A DNA stretch of 64,000 nucleotides from contig NZ_JAHVJZ010000005.1 in the NCBI RefSeq assembly GCF_019801015.1, positions 248,001 through 312,000 on the forward strand, in the 5' to 3' direction. This DNA comes from Marinobacter nauticus. GTDB taxonomy: Bacteria; Pseudomonadota; Gammaproteobacteria; Enterobacterales; Shewanellaceae. A program made the position numbers and the translations under genes. The notes below the pieces were generated by a model. It had not been told where the DNA came from. It searched no databases and worked only from the letters and a program-made list of their open reading frames with translations. The number at the start of each line of letters is the position of its first letter. The first letter of the stretch is position 1. Positions 44,592 through 54,597 of the stretch are shown here, one piece after another.

Positions 44592-46393
44592 GAGAGTCCA
44601 TGAGCACAGACACCCTCCTGTCCGACTGCCGGGTCCCCGTATTGGGGATTTGTGCTTACAGTGGCACCGGCAAAACCACCCTGTTGCTGAAGTTGCTGCC
44701 TGAGCTGAACCGCCGTGGCCTGAAAGTGGCCGTGGTGAAGCACGCCCACCACAACTTCGAAGTGGATAAGCCCGGCAAAGACAGCTTTGAGCTGCGCAAA
44801 GCCGGGGCTGACCAGATGCTGATCGGCTCCAGCAACCGCCGCGCCCTGATGATGGAGCGCCCGGTCGAGGGTGACCCCGACCTGAAAGAGCTGCTGGCGA
44901 TGATCGACCAGAGTCGCATCGACCTGATTCTGGTGGAAGGTTTTAAGAAGCTGGCTCTGCCCAAGCTGGAACTGCACCGGGCCGAAGTGGGCAAACCTTT
45001 TGTCTTCACCCACGACCCGCTGATCCAGGCGATCGCCTGCGACGAAGCCACTCAGCTGCCCGCCGATTGTCGCCTGCCGCAGCTTTCCATCGACGACGTT
45101 GATGGCATTGCGGACTTTATCCAGGGCTTTATCGGCCAGTGGACGCCCGTCGCACCGGCCCCGCTTGGCCCCTGCTGCGACAGCGTTGAGCGTAAGCAGC
45201 TCTCAGTGAACCAGGGCGTAGCCCGGATCCTGACCAAAGTCACTCCCATCAACGATACCGAAACCCTGCCCCTGACCGGTGCACTGGGCCGGGTGCTGGC
45301 CACCGACGCCATTTCACCCATCAATGTCCCCCAGCACACCAACTCCGCCATGGACGGTTACGCCATTGCCCATGGCGAGCACACGTCCTTTAAGGTGGTG
45401 GGCGAGGTGTTTGCCGGCCACGCCTATCCGGGCGTTGTGGGCGCAGGCGAAGCGGTGAAAATCATGACCGGCGCGCCTCTGCCTGCCGGTGTGGATACCG
45501 TCGTGATGCGCGAACTGGCCACCGAAACCGACGGTGTCGTCCGCTTTGATGGCCCCATCGAAGCGGGCCAGAACGTGCGTCAGGCCGGTGAAGACATCGC
45601 TACCGGTGCCACCGCCCTTACCGCCGGCGCCCGAATCAGCGCCGCAGAAATGGGCCTGCTGGCATCACTGGGGCTGGCTCAGCCCACCGTATGGCGCCGT
45701 CCCCGTGTGGCCATCTTCTCCACCGGTGACGAAGTGTGTGCGCCGGAAGCGCCCCTGAAACCGAATTGCATCTTCGACGCCAACCGTTTCAGCCTGCACG
45801 GCATGCTGACGCAGTTGGGCTGCGAAGTGATTGACCTGGGCATCATTGAAGACAATGAGGATTCCATGGTGGCCGCGCTGGAGAACGCTTCAGCTCAGGC
45901 GGATGTGGTGATCAGCTCCGGCGGCGTGTCGGTCGGCGATGCCGACTTTATTAAAGACGCGCTGGCCCGTCTGGGCACCATCGATTTCTGGAAGATCGCC
46001 ATGCGTCCGGGCCGCCCACTGGCGTTCGGCACCATTGGCGACGCGCTGTTCTTCGGCCTGCCGGGCAATCCGGTAGCGGTGATGGTCTCCTTTATGCAGT
46101 TTGTCCAGCCGGCCCTGCGTAAACTGGCCGGCGAAGCCCAGTGGCAGCCGCGTCTGATCAAGGCCGTCGCCACCGAGCCGATGCGCAGCCGCAGTGGCCG
46201 TACCGAGTTCAGCCGTGGTGTTGCCAGCCTCGGTGCCGCCGGTCAGCTGGAGGTGCGCACCACCGGCAGCCAGGGCAGCGGCATTCTGAGCTCCATGGTG
46301 CAGGCCAACTGCCTGATCGTGCTGGAAGAAGCGGTCGATCATGTTCGTCCGGGCGACGCCGTCTGGATACAACCTTTTTCCGACCTGATGTAG
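44588..46393 (+). CDS. MobB-MoeA fusion protein
   Basis: A 601-residue fusion. Residues 1 to about 175 are MobB, the GTPase adaptor of MobA (P-loop SGTGKTT 25-31, KHAHHNFEVDKPGKDS, LVEGFKK). After a short linker, residues about 195-601 are MoeA, the molybdopterin molybdotransferase that inserts metal (SAMDGYAI near 253, IMTGAPLPAGVDTVV, FSTGDEV, FDANRF, SSGGVSVGDADF, MRPGRPLAFG, GLPGNPVAV). Overlaps mobA by 4 bp. The fusion links metal insertion and nucleotide attachment in one polypeptide. Confidence 0.93.
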   Translation: MRESMSTDTLLSDCRVPVLGICAYSGTGKTTLLLKLLPELNRRGLKVAVVKHAHHNFEVDKPGKDSFELRKAGADQMLIGSSNRRALMMERPVEGDPDLKELLAMIDQSRIDLILVEGFKKLALPKLELHRAEVGKPFVFTHDPLIQAIACDEATQLPADCRLPQLSIDDVDGIADFIQGFIGQWTPVAPAPLGPCCDSVERKQLSVNQGVARILTKVTPINDTETLPLTGALGRVLATDAISPINVPQHTNSAMDGYAIAHGEHTSFKVVGEVFAGHAYPGVVGAGEAVKIMTGAPLPAGVDTVVMRELATETDGVVRFDGPIEAGQNVRQAGEDIATGATALTAGARISAAEMGLLASLGLAQPTVWRRPRVAIFSTGDEVCAPEAPLKPNCIFDANRFSLHGMLTQLGCEVIDLGIIEDNEDSMVAALENASAQADVVISSGGVSVGDADFIKDALARLGTIDFWKIAMRPGRPLAFGTIGDALFFGLPGNPVAVMVSFMQFVQPALRKLAGEAQWQPRLIKAVATEPMRSRSGRTEFSRGVASLGAAGQLEVRTTGSQGSGILSSMVQANCLIVLEEAVDHVRPGDAVWIQPFSDLM

Positions 46394-46402
46394 GAGACGT
46401 TG

Positions 46403-47389
46403 ATGGCTTTGATCGATGGATTTGGACGCCGAATCAGCTATCTGCGGATGTCCGTTACCGACCACTGCGATTTTCGCTGTGTGTACTGCATGGATGAGGA
46501 TCCCACCTTCCTCCCCCGTGAGCAGGTCCTGACTCTGGAAGAGTTGCACCAGATCGCCCAGGCCTTTACCGAGCTTGGGGTGCAGAAGATCCGCCTGACC
46601 GGTGGTGAACCTCTGGTAAAGAGTGACCTGAGCTACCTGGTTGGCCAGATTGCGGCGCTGCCGGGGCTGAAAGACCTGTGTCTGACCACCAACGGCTCCC
46701 GCCTTAAAAAGTTTGCTCAGCCCCTCAAAGACGCGGGCCTGAAGCGGATCAACATCAGCCTGGATACGCTGGACCCGGAGCGCTTCACCGCCGTAACCCG
46801 TAACGGCAAGCTGGACCGCGTACTGGCCGGTATCGACGCCGCCATCGAAGTGGGCTTCGAGCGCATCAAGCTCAACACCGTGGCGATGAAAGGCAGCAAC
46901 GACGACGAGATCCTGGATCTGGTCGCCTTTGCCCGCGACAAGGGCGTGGACATCAGCTTTATCGAAGAGATGCCGCTGGGTCAGCTGGACGCCAACCGCC
47001 GCCAGCAAAGCCTGCTCACCAGTGATGCGGTGCGGGCCATCCTGGCCGAGCGTTATGAACTGCTGCCCACCACCGAAAACACCGGTGGCCCGGCACGCTA
47101 CTACCGGATGCCGGACAGCGATATCCGGGTCGGCTTTATCAGCCCTCACAGCCACAACTTCTGTGATGAGTGCAACCGGGTTCGGGTCACCACCACCGGT
47201 CAGCTGCTGCTTTGTCTGGGCAATGAAAACGCGGTGGATCTGAAAGCGATCGTGCGGGCGCATCCGGGCGATACCGAGAAGCTGAAAGAAGCGATCCTCG
47301 ACGCCATGATGAAGAAACCGGAAAAGCACGAATTCCGCACCGACGGGGAAACCCAGATCCTGCGCTTTATGAGCTTTACCGGCGGCTAA
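46403..47389 (+). CDS. moaA: GTP 3',8-cyclase MoaA
   Basis: A 328-residue radical SAM enzyme catalysing the first step of molybdopterin synthesis. The N-terminal cluster is CDFRCVYC and the C-terminal one FCDECNRVR...LLLCLG; the chain ends in the conserved GG. TGGEPLV and the [13 protein letters not shown] blocks are intact. The ATG at 46403 has AGGAG 6 bp upstream, overlapping the MoeA stop region; a TTG at 46400 is less likely. moaBCDE are not in the window. A terminator follows. Confidence 0.95.
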   Translation: MALIDGFGRRISYLRMSVTDHCDFRCVYCMDEDPTFLPREQVLTLEELHQIAQAFTELGVQKIRLTGGEPLVKSDLSYLVGQIAALPGLKDLCLTTNGSRLKKFAQPLKDAGLKRINISLDTLDPERFTAVTRNGKLDRVLAGIDAAIEVGFERIKLNTVAMKGSNDDEILDLVAFARDKGVDISFIEEMPLGQLDANRRQQSLLTSDAVRAILAERYELLPTTENTGGPARYYRMPDSDIRVGFISPHSHNFCDECNRVRVTTTGQLLLCLGNENAVDLKAIVRAHPGDTEKLKEAILDAMMKKPEKHEFRTDGETQILRFMSFTGG

Positions 47390-47407
47390 GACGCTGCGAT
47401 AAAAACC

Positions 47408-47440
47408 AAAAGGCCAGCCCATCAGGGCTGGCCTTTTTTG
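47408..47440. terminator. Bidirectional terminator between moaA and DUF2076 gene
   Basis: AAAAGGCCAGCCC-ATCA-GGGCTGGCCTTTTTT, with A and T tracts on both sides, ends the tup-moa operon and the convergent gene. Confidence 0.92.
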
Positions 47441-47454
47441 TTCACAGCCGGTGC

Positions 47455-48087
47455 TCAGACAAACTCATCATCACCAAAGTCACCGCCAAAATCGTCGCCA
47501 CCGAACTCATCGCCGCCAAAGCTGTCGCCGGCATAAAGCTCATCGGCCGGAGCATCACTGTACTCGGAAGCAAAGTCGCTGCCGCCGAGGAAGCTGCCGC
47601 CCTGTTCGGTAGCACCAGCATCCGCCAGCATCTCCTGGGGCGCTTCGGTGGCCTCGTTGATGGTCTCGTTCACCATCTCGGTGGGCGCGTCCTGACCGAA
47701 CAGCATATCGCTGATCAGGTGGCCAGCCACCATGCCCGCCGCAACACCGGCTGCGGTCTGCATAAAGCTGCCGAAACCGCTCTGGCGAGTCGGCTGAGGC
47801 GGTACCGGGGCGGGACGCTGGGCACCAAACATCTTGCTCATTGGGCCGCGCTCACTCTCTACCCGGTAGTGCTCGCTGCGCTTCTCCAGGTACTCGTTCT
47901 TCTGCTTCAGTTCCTTCAGTGCCATCTCCTGAACCAACACAGCCTGAGTCAGTTTATAGAGCGCCTCTGGCTGCTGACCGATGCGTTCAGCGATCAACGC
48001 GGCGGCTTCAGGGTCCTGGGGCTGGGACGGCGCCTGATTCAGTTTCGCCGCCACATTTTCAATCAGTTCGCGTTCTTGCGGGGTCAT
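47455..48087 (-). CDS. DUF2076 family protein
   Basis: A 210-residue protein beginning MTPQERELIENVAAKLNQ, the DUF2076 hallmark. ERIGQQPEALYKLTQAVLVQE and a coiled-coil LKQKNEYLEKR follow, then a Gly/Ala-rich hydrophobic segment (FMQTAAGVAAGMVAGHLISDMLF, about 105-127) and a Gly/Asp-rich acidic tail (GGDEFGGDDFGG). The ATG at 48087 is chosen over an upstream in-frame start because it gives the conserved N-terminus. Periplasmic or ligand-binding function unknown. Confidence 0.8.
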   Translation of the reverse strand: MTPQERELIENVAAKLNQAPSQPQDPEAAALIAERIGQQPEALYKLTQAVLVQEMALKELKQKNEYLEKRSEHYRVESERGPMSKMFGAQRPAPVPPQPTRQSGFGSFMQTAAGVAAGMVAGHLISDMLFGQDAPTEMVNETINEATEAPQEMLADAGATEQGGSFLGGSDFASEYSDAPADELYAGDSFGGDEFGGDDFGGDFGDDEFV

Positions 48088-48293
48088 GATGACTCTCTTA
48101 TTGGAAAGGAAACCGAATGAGTTAAGCACCGAAAAATCCCGACTGTCCAGCACATTGCGCTGAAATAACAATACCCTGCATTGAAAACAAACTTCCGGAT
48201 ACGCCGTGGTAGCCAGGCGACAACAGCGGCGATATTGGTGTGCCCGCTGGCGCGGACTATACCTATATCTCGCGTATCCATTTGGAGATCACC

Positions 48294-48962
48294 ATGCGCT
48301 CTGCTCTGATTACTCTGCTCTTTTCCTGCGTGTTGTTGCCCTTCTCCCACGCCAAAGACACGTTTCCGGACGTCACCGATGATGGCCTGCAGCGGGTGCC
48401 CTCCAAGCAGGTTCAGGCGGCCTACTGGCGAGAGGGGGCCTCGCTTGAGCCCTACACGCAAGTCGCGATCCTGGATTGTTTTGTGGCGTTCCGTAAGAAC
48501 TGGCAGCGGGACTTCAACAGCAGTCAGAGAGAGCTCTCCCGCCGCATCAGCGGCGACGATATGGAGAAGATCCGGCAGGAGCTGGCCAAGGAGTTTATGG
48601 TGATCTTTACCCGTGAACTGGATGAGCGTGGCGGCTATGACGTGGTCAGTTCGGACACCCGTCAGGACAACACTCTGCTGCTGCGCCCAGCCATCATCAA
48701 TCTGGACGTCTCCTCTCCGGCGGCAAACAGCGGCCCGGGCCAGAGCAACTACGTGGCTTCGGCCGGTTCGATGACGCTCTATATGGAGTTGTACGATTCC
48801 GCCACGCTGGACCTGATTGGCCGGGTTGTGGACTCCCGGGCCGCCCAGGACACCGGCCACTTCCAGTACGCCAACAAAGTCACCAATAAAGCGGAAGCGG
48901 ATAAGATCCTGCGACGCTGGGCCGATCTGCTGGTAAAGGCATTGAATGAGGCCAAAGAATAG
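48294..48962 (+). CDS. Exported DUF3313-like protein
   Basis: A 222-residue protein with a signal peptide (MRSALITLLFSCVLLPFSHA). The mature protein (KDTFPDVTDDGLQRVPSKQ, YTQVAILDCFVAFRKNWQRDFN, LLLRPAIINLDVSSPA, AGSMTLYMELYDSATLDLIGRVVD) resembles DUF3313 proteins, which are periplasmic or lipid-anchored; no lipobox Cys is present here. The ATG at 48294 has GGAG upstream. Role unknown. Confidence 0.65.
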   Translation: MRSALITLLFSCVLLPFSHAKDTFPDVTDDGLQRVPSKQVQAAYWREGASLEPYTQVAILDCFVAFRKNWQRDFNSSQRELSRRISGDDMEKIRQELAKEFMVIFTRELDERGGYDVVSSDTRQDNTLLLRPAIINLDVSSPAANSGPGQSNYVASAGSMTLYMELYDSATLDLIGRVVDSRAAQDTGHFQYANKVTNKAEADKILRRWADLLVKALNEAKE

Positions 48963-48978
48963 CGGCCCTGAAACGACG

Positions 48979-49004
48979 AAACCCCCGCTGAAAGCGGGGG
49001 CTTC
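48979..49004. terminator. Terminator between the DUF3313-like gene and the tRNA pair
   Basis: CCCCCGCT / AGCGGGGG stem. The short T tract on the minus strand (GTTTCG) suits the tRNA operon; on the plus strand the tail is weak. Confidence 0.6.
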
Positions 49005-49012
49005 TGAAAGAG

Positions 49013-49089
49013 TGGGGTGGCTGACGGGACTTGAACCCGCGACAACCGGAATCACAATCCGGGACTCTACCAACTGAGCTACAGCCACC
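49013..49089 (-). tRNA. tRNA-His (GTG)
   Basis: Minus-strand cloverleaf with acceptor GTGGCTG/CAGCCAC, an extra 5' G (position -1) as in all bacterial tRNA-His, anticodon loop TTGTGAT, GTTCAAGTC T loop and encoded CCA. Confidence 0.96.
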
Positions 49090-49134
49090 ACTGTCGGGAC
49101 ATCTGGCTAGCCAGATACGTCAAAAAGCCTCGAA

Positions 49135-49211
<77 letters not shown>

Positions 49212-49419
49212 TCTCTCTTTGACGGCGGACATGATACGTAAGGGGCTTTGCCCAGTCTACGTCTTTTTGGTCCATTTCCGGTCAAGTGGTCGAATTTTAA
49301 CTAACCGGGATGAAAAATCATAGCAAAAACAAGAAAAAACATTGAATGGCGATGATTTTTTAGTCAATCTATCTCGATTCACCTCCAAAAGAAAAACGAC
49401 CAGCAAGGACAGCCGGGGA

Positions 49420-52035
49420 ATGCCGAAAGGGAAAGTCCTGCCTTCAAAATCGGATTCGACGTTTTTGCTCAGGCGCATTAATCGATTAAAAAAGATGGCC
49501 AGCCGCTACAAAACGGCCGCCTCTTTGCAGTCGATCCTGTTCCGGGTTTCAGAGCTGGCCAGTCACAGTCCCACCATGGAGCGGTTTTACCAGGAGCTGG
49601 TTCCCCTGGTGCAGCAGTTTCCCGGCACCCAGAACTGTTACGTGGTTCTCTACAACCCCACCACCGAGAGCTTCGACTTCCCCTTCTTTCTCGATGAGCG
49701 TGACAACGCCCCCCATTCCGATTCCGTCCGGCTGATGTCCGGCTGCACTGGCTACGTCTACCGACGGGGTGAGCCCCTGTGCGTCGATGATGCCGGCCTG
49801 GCAGAGCTGGTAAGACAAGGGGAAATTGAGCGACTTGGGCACCCGGCCCAGGCCTGGCTCGGCGTGCCGCTGAAACAGGAAGAGACCGTCATCGGCGTAC
49901 TGGTGCTTCAGTCCTATCAGCCAGGCTTCCGCTATACCCAGGCGCAGCAGGAGTTCCTGACCTTTATCGGGCAGCACCTGATCACCGCCATGGAGCGCCT
50001 CACGCAACGGGAGCAAACCGAGCGGCTGATTGAGCACCGCACCCTGGCCCTGAGCCAGACCAATAAAGCCCTGCAACAAGAGGTAGCGCAGCGCAGACGG
50101 GCCGAGCGGTTGCAGAATGCCCTGCTGGAGATCACCGAGCTGACCGCCAGCGGGCGGGACATGAACAGCTTCTACCGTGCCATCCATTCGGTCCTGCGCC
50201 ATCTGCTGTATGCGGACAACTGCTTTGTCGCCCTGCTGGATCCCCAGAATCAGTACCTGACCTTTCCCTACTTTGAAGCCGGGGATGCGTTGGAGGCACC
50301 GCCGGCCCGCAAACCCGGTGACGGGCTGACGGAAAGGGTGATGGCGGCACAGCGGCCTCTGCGACTGAGCCAGAGCTCCATTGAAGCGGGCTACCGCGAC
50401 GGCTCTCTTGGTCAGTCCGTGGATCGCTGCCTGATTGACCTGCGCGATTGGATGGGTGCCCCGTTGACCATCAATGGTGAGATCCGCGGCGTGCTGGCGG
50501 TGTTCAGTCAGCAACCTGATCACGGTTACGAAGACAAAGATTTGGAGCTGCTGGGCTTTGTCTCCCAGCACATCAGTACGGCCATCGAACGGCGCCAGAC
50601 GCTTGAACAACGCGCCCGCCACCGGGAGGAGCTGGAGCGCAAAGTGATGGAGCGCACCCGTGAGGTGCACGCCATGAACGTGGACCTTCAGCGCCAGATC
50701 CTGCAACGCCGTAAGGCGGAGAATCAGCTCCGCCATGACGCCCTGCACGATGCTCTGACCGGCCTGCCCAACCGGGCTTTGTTACTGAACCGGCTTGATC
50801 ACGCCCTGAAACACATCAAGCGCCACTCCTGCGACCGCTTCGCCCTGCTCTTCATCGATCTGGACCGATTTAAGCTGGTCAACGATTCGCTGGGCCACCT
50901 GGCCGGGGATGCGCTGCTGGAAACCGTGGCTCAGCGTCTGTCAGAGTGCATTCGGGACAATGACACTCTGGCCCGACTTGGCGGCGATGAGTTCGTCATC
51001 CTGCTGGACGGGATCCGCAACAAGCAGCATGTGCAGGAGGTCTCGGAGCGGATCCTGGAGATGGTGCGCCAGCCCATTCAGCTGGAGGGCAGAGAGTTTT
51101 TTCCCGCCGCCAGCATCGGCATTGCCCTGGCAGAGCCCCACAACAATCCGTCACCCCAAAGTCTGCTCAGGGACGCCGATGCGGCGCTCTATCACGCCAA
51201 ATCCGCCGGCCGGGGCTGCTATCAGTTCTTTGATAAGCAGATGCACGCCGAAGCGGTGGCGGACCTCACCCGGGAAGGCCAGTTCCGACAGGCGATCAAC
51301 CAAAGGCAGATCACCGTCCATTACCAGCCGGTGATGGATCTGGAGCAGCAGAAAGTGGTGGGCATGGAGGCGCTGGCCCGCTGGCAGCACCCGCAGCTGG
51401 GAGAGCTTACCCCGGACCAGTTCCTGCCCTGGGCCTGTCACAGCGGCGCGGTGGCCGACCTGGACCGTTACGTACTCGAGCAGGTCAACCGGGACTTTCC
51501 CCAGCTTCGGGCGCAGATCGGCCAGCGCGGCTGGGTCCACGTCAATCTGGACCTGACCCACCTGCGCTCCAGCAGCAAGCTGGAAGCCCTGGAGAGCTGC
51601 ATTGAAGCCCTGAGCATGCCAAAGGGGCAGCTGGCGCTGGAGTTCTCTGAGCGTGACCTGCAGGTGGATCACGACACTTTGCGTGAAGGACTGGAGCGGC
51701 TGCAACGACAGGGGGTGCGGCTGGGGCTGGACGATTTCGGCACCGGGCACAGTGCCCTGACGCTGCTGCCACTGCTGCCGCTGGATTTCGTCAAAGTCGA
51801 CAAAGGCTACAGCCATATGAGCACCGGCTGCGCCCGTCACCGTGCGGTGCTGGAAACCCTGGTCACCCTCTCCTCACAGCTGGGTTTTGTGCTGAGCGCC
51901 GAAGGCATTGAGCAACCGGGCCAGCATCAACTGCTCAAGGGACTGGGCTGCCGCTGGGGCCAGGGTTACCTGTTCAATATGCCGGGGGCGCTGCCCTCAG
52001 CGCTGCCGGTCAGACAGACCAGTCCCTCGGCCTGA
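49420..52035 (+). CDS. GAF-GAF-GGDEF-EAL cyclic-di-GMP enzyme
   Basis: 871 residues from the ATG at 49420 (AAGGA about 10 bp upstream); TTG 49342 is an alternative. Two GAF domains (about 25-165 and 205-375), each closed by a helical linker, precede GGDEF and EAL. The cyclase motif LARLGGDEFVILLDG is intact at residue 521. The EAL side has GMEALARW (650), VNLDLTHL, LEFSERDL, LDDFGTGHSAL and FVKVDKG with the catalytic Lys, so both activities may be real. No membrane segments; signal unknown. Convergent with rep. Confidence 0.9.
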   Translation: MPKGKVLPSKSDSTFLLRRINRLKKMASRYKTAASLQSILFRVSELASHSPTMERFYQELVPLVQQFPGTQNCYVVLYNPTTESFDFPFFLDERDNAPHSDSVRLMSGCTGYVYRRGEPLCVDDAGLAELVRQGEIERLGHPAQAWLGVPLKQEETVIGVLVLQSYQPGFRYTQAQQEFLTFIGQHLITAMERLTQREQTERLIEHRTLALSQTNKALQQEVAQRRRAERLQNALLEITELTASGRDMNSFYRAIHSVLRHLLYADNCFVALLDPQNQYLTFPYFEAGDALEAPPARKPGDGLTERVMAAQRPLRLSQSSIEAGYRDGSLGQSVDRCLIDLRDWMGAPLTINGEIRGVLAVFSQQPDHGYEDKDLELLGFVSQHISTAIERRQTLEQRARHREELERKVMERTREVHAMNVDLQRQILQRRKAENQLRHDALHDALTGLPNRALLLNRLDHALKHIKRHSCDRFALLFIDLDRFKLVNDSLGHLAGDALLETVAQRLSECIRDNDTLARLGGDEFVILLDGIRNKQHVQEVSERILEMVRQPIQLEGREFFPAASIGIALAEPHNNPSPQSLLRDADAALYHAKSAGRGCYQFFDKQMHAEAVADLTREGQFRQAINQRQITVHYQPVMDLEQQKVVGMEALARWQHPQLGELTPDQFLPWACHSGAVADLDRYVLEQVNRDFPQLRAQIGQRGWVHVNLDLTHLRSSSKLEALESCIEALSMPKGQLALEFSERDLQVDHDTLREGLERLQRQGVRLGLDDFGTGHSALTLLPLLPLDFVKVDKGYSHMSTGCARHRAVLETLVTLSSQLGFVLSAEGIEQPGQHQLLKGLGCRWGQGYLFNMPGALPSALPVRQTSPSA

Positions 52036-52042
52036 TCCCGCC

Positions 52043-54058
52043 TTACTTCTTCGCCAGCATCGCCCGCAGCATCGCCACATTGCTTTTGCCGGTGCTGATC
52101 CGCTCCTGTTCAGAGGGCGCTTTCTGGCGGTTTTCCCAGACCAGATCATCCTGCGGCAGTTCCAGCAGGAATCGGCTGGGTTCACAACGGAGCTGCTCAC
52201 CAAACTGACGGCGCTCGCGACAGAGGGTGAAGATCAGTTCCCGCTGAGCCCGGGTGATCCCCACATAGGCCAAACGGCGCTCCTCCTCCACATTGCCCTC
52301 ATCCAGGCTGCTCTGGTGGGGCAGCAGGCCCTCCTCGGTGCCCACCATAAAGACGTACGGAAACTCCAGCCCCTTGGAGGCGTGGAAGGTCATCATCTGC
52401 ACCTGCTCCGCCTCCTCCTCCTCGGAGTTGCGTTCCATCATGTCCCGCAGGGTCAGCCGGGTTACCACCTGGGCCAGCGTCATCGGCTCCTCCAGCTCAT
52501 CCCCTTCAATCATGTCGGTGATCCAGCGGTACAGTTCGGAGACGTTCTTCATCCGCATCTCCGCCGCTTTCGGGCTGGGGGAGGTGTCGTACAGGTGATC
52601 TTCGTAGTTGATCTCCCGCACCAGATCTTTCAGTGCCGCCAGGGTATCCCCCCGCTCGGCACGATCGCCCAGTTCCACCAGCCAGCGGGTAAACACCATG
52701 ACGGTTTCGGCGGCCTGGGGCGGCAGTACCTGCTCCAGGTTGGGATCGAACGCCGCCGCGAACAGACTGATTTGACGCTCATTGGCCAAACGTCCCAGCT
52801 TTTCCAGGGTAGCCGGTCCCATGCCGCGCTTGGGTACATTGCAGATGCGCAAAAACGCGTTGTCATCATCCGGGTTCACCAGCACGCGCAGGTAGCCCAT
52901 GATGTCCTTGATCTCGGAACGGCTGAAGAAACTGGTGCCGCCAGACAACTTGTACGGGATCCGGTTGGTCATCAGCGCCTTCTCAAACAGACGGGACTGG
53001 TGATTGCCCCGATAGAGAATGGCGTAATCCTTGAACTTGGCGTGGTTCACAAACTTATGCCGCACCAGTTCCGCCACCACCCGTTCCGCTTCATGGTCTT
53101 CGTTGTTGGCCATGATCACTTTCAGCTTTTCGCCGTACCCCAACTCGGAGCGCAGGGTCTTATCGTAAACGTGCGGGTTGTTGGCGATCAGGATGTTGGC
53201 GGCATTCAGAATGCAACCTGACGAGCGGTAGTTCTGCTCCAGCTTGATCAGCTTCAGGCTGGGGAAATCTTTGCCCAGCAGCACCAGGTTCTGGGGCTTG
53301 GCGCCCCGCCAGGAGTAGATCGACTGGTCGTCATCCCCCACCACGGTAAAACGGGCGCGTTCGCCCACCAAGAGCTTCACCAGCTCGTACTGGCTGGTGT
53401 TGGTGTCCTGGTACTCATCCACCAGCAGGTAGCGCAGTCGGTTTTGCCACTTTTCCCGCACCTCGGCGTTGGACGCCAGCAGCAGGGTAGGCAGCATAAT
53501 GAGATCATCGAAATCCAGCGCGTTGTAGGCGATCAGGTGGCTGCGATAGCGCTCATAAAGCTGGGCATGGAGGATCTGCTGGGCATCCCGGGCCAGCGTC
53601 AGCGCCTTCTCCGGCAGCACCAGATCGTTCTTCCAGTTGCTGATCTGGGTGATCAGCATCCGCAGCTGATCCTTATCCTCGTTCAGCTCATCCTCGGTCA
53701 GCTCTTTCAGCAGCGCCAGCGTGTCCTGATCATCAAACAGGGAGAAACCCGGCTTCAGGCCCAGCACTTTGTGTTCACGGCGGATGATATCGAGACCGAG
53801 GGTGTGGAAGGTGGAGATCCAAAGCCCCCGCGCTTCCCCTTTCCCCAGCGTCTGGGCCACCCGCTCCTTCATCTCGCGGGCCGCTTTATTGGTAAACGTC
53901 ACCGCCGCAATGTGCCGCGCTTTATAGCCACAACGCTGGACCAGGTAGGCGATCTTGTTGGTGATCACCCGGGTCTTGCCACTGCCGGCGCCCGCCAGCA
54001 CCAGGCATGGCCCGGAGACGTAGTTCACCGCTTCTTCTTGCGCCGGATTGAGTTTCAT
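52043..54058 (-). CDS. rep: ATP-dependent DNA helicase Rep
   Basis: A 671-residue superfamily 1A 3'-5' helicase (E. coli Rep 673). Walker A is AGAGSGKT, motif [10 protein letters not shown], with [13 protein letters not shown] (III), NYRSS (IV), [15 protein letters not shown] (V) and VGITRAQ (VI). The N-terminus [11 protein letters not shown] and the short C-terminus without the UvrD-type tail distinguish Rep from UvrD. The ATG at 54058 has AGG-rich sequence upstream. Ends 8 bp from the convergent GGDEF/EAL gene. Confidence 0.95.
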   Translation of the reverse strand: MKLNPAQEEAVNYVSGPCLVLAGAGSGKTRVITNKIAYLVQRCGYKARHIAAVTFTNKAAREMKERVAQTLGKGEARGLWISTFHTLGLDIIRREHKVLGLKPGFSLFDDQDTLALLKELTEDELNEDKDQLRMLITQISNWKNDLVLPEKALTLARDAQQILHAQLYERYRSHLIAYNALDFDDLIMLPTLLLASNAEVREKWQNRLRYLLVDEYQDTNTSQYELVKLLVGERARFTVVGDDDQSIYSWRGAKPQNLVLLGKDFPSLKLIKLEQNYRSSGCILNAANILIANNPHVYDKTLRSELGYGEKLKVIMANNEDHEAERVVAELVRHKFVNHAKFKDYAILYRGNHQSRLFEKALMTNRIPYKLSGGTSFFSRSEIKDIMGYLRVLVNPDDDNAFLRICNVPKRGMGPATLEKLGRLANERQISLFAAAFDPNLEQVLPPQAAETVMVFTRWLVELGDRAERGDTLAALKDLVREINYEDHLYDTSPSPKAAEMRMKNVSELYRWITDMIEGDELEEPMTLAQVVTRLTLRDMMERNSEEEEAEQVQMMTFHASKGLEFPYVFMVGTEEGLLPHQSSLDEGNVEEERRLAYVGITRAQRELIFTLCRERRQFGEQLRCEPSRFLLELPQDDLVWENRQKAPSEQERISTGKSNVAMLRAMLAKK

Positions 54059-54183
54059 CGTCCTACCTGTGTGCACACCGATTCGAGGGCGCGCATTCTA
54101 TGCAAAATCGGGGCAGCTTGGCCACCTGTACCGGGCCGCTTTTCTGGTACCATGAAGGAATCAGCGACCAATGGAAGTCTATT

Positions 54184-54450
54184 ATGATCACCCCCAACAA
54201 ACTGGAGCAACTGGCACAACAACTGGGCAATGCCCTGCCACCGGGTCTGAAGAGCGCCGCCGACGATTTTGAAGGCAAAGCCAAGACCATTTTGCAGAGC
54301 CAGTTGTCCAAGCTGGACATGGTATCCCGGGAAGAGTTTGACCGTCAGGCCGCCGTGCTGGCGAAGACCCGGATGATGGTCGAGCAGCTGGAAGCGCGTC
54401 TGTCCGCACTGGAAGCCGCCCAGACTGAACAAAAGGGCGACGACGCCTGA
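54184..54450 (+). CDS. ubiK: Ubiquinone biosynthesis accessory factor UbiK
   Basis: An 88-residue helical protein of the YqiC/UbiK (BMFP) family that aids the aerobic ubiquinone synthesis complex. PNKLEQLAQQLGNALPPGL is followed by the coiled-coil C-terminal region (REEFDRQAAVLAKTRMMVEQLEARL). The ATG at 54184 has GGAAG upstream and gives the usual length; the frame extends further up without a better start. Divergent from rep. Confidence 0.9.
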   Translation: MITPNKLEQLAQQLGNALPPGLKSAADDFEGKAKTILQSQLSKLDMVSREEFDRQAAVLAKTRMMVEQLEARLSALEAAQTEQKGDDA

Positions 54451-54456
54451 CAGAGC

Positions 54457-54481
54457 GGCGGGCCGGTGCCCGCCGTTTTTG
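54457..54481 (+). terminator. Terminator after ubiK
   Basis: CGGCGGGC / GCCCGCCG stem with a CGGT loop and five T, directly after the ubiK stop. Confidence 0.9.
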
Positions 54482-54597
54482 TTTGTAATCTCACACTTTC
54501 CCTGCACCGACAGCCCCTCAGTGCTGGCGTACTGGTCAGTTTTGCTGTGGCACCGTATCCTTAAAGGCAACCTCAACCGCCACCTTGGGAGTGCACC

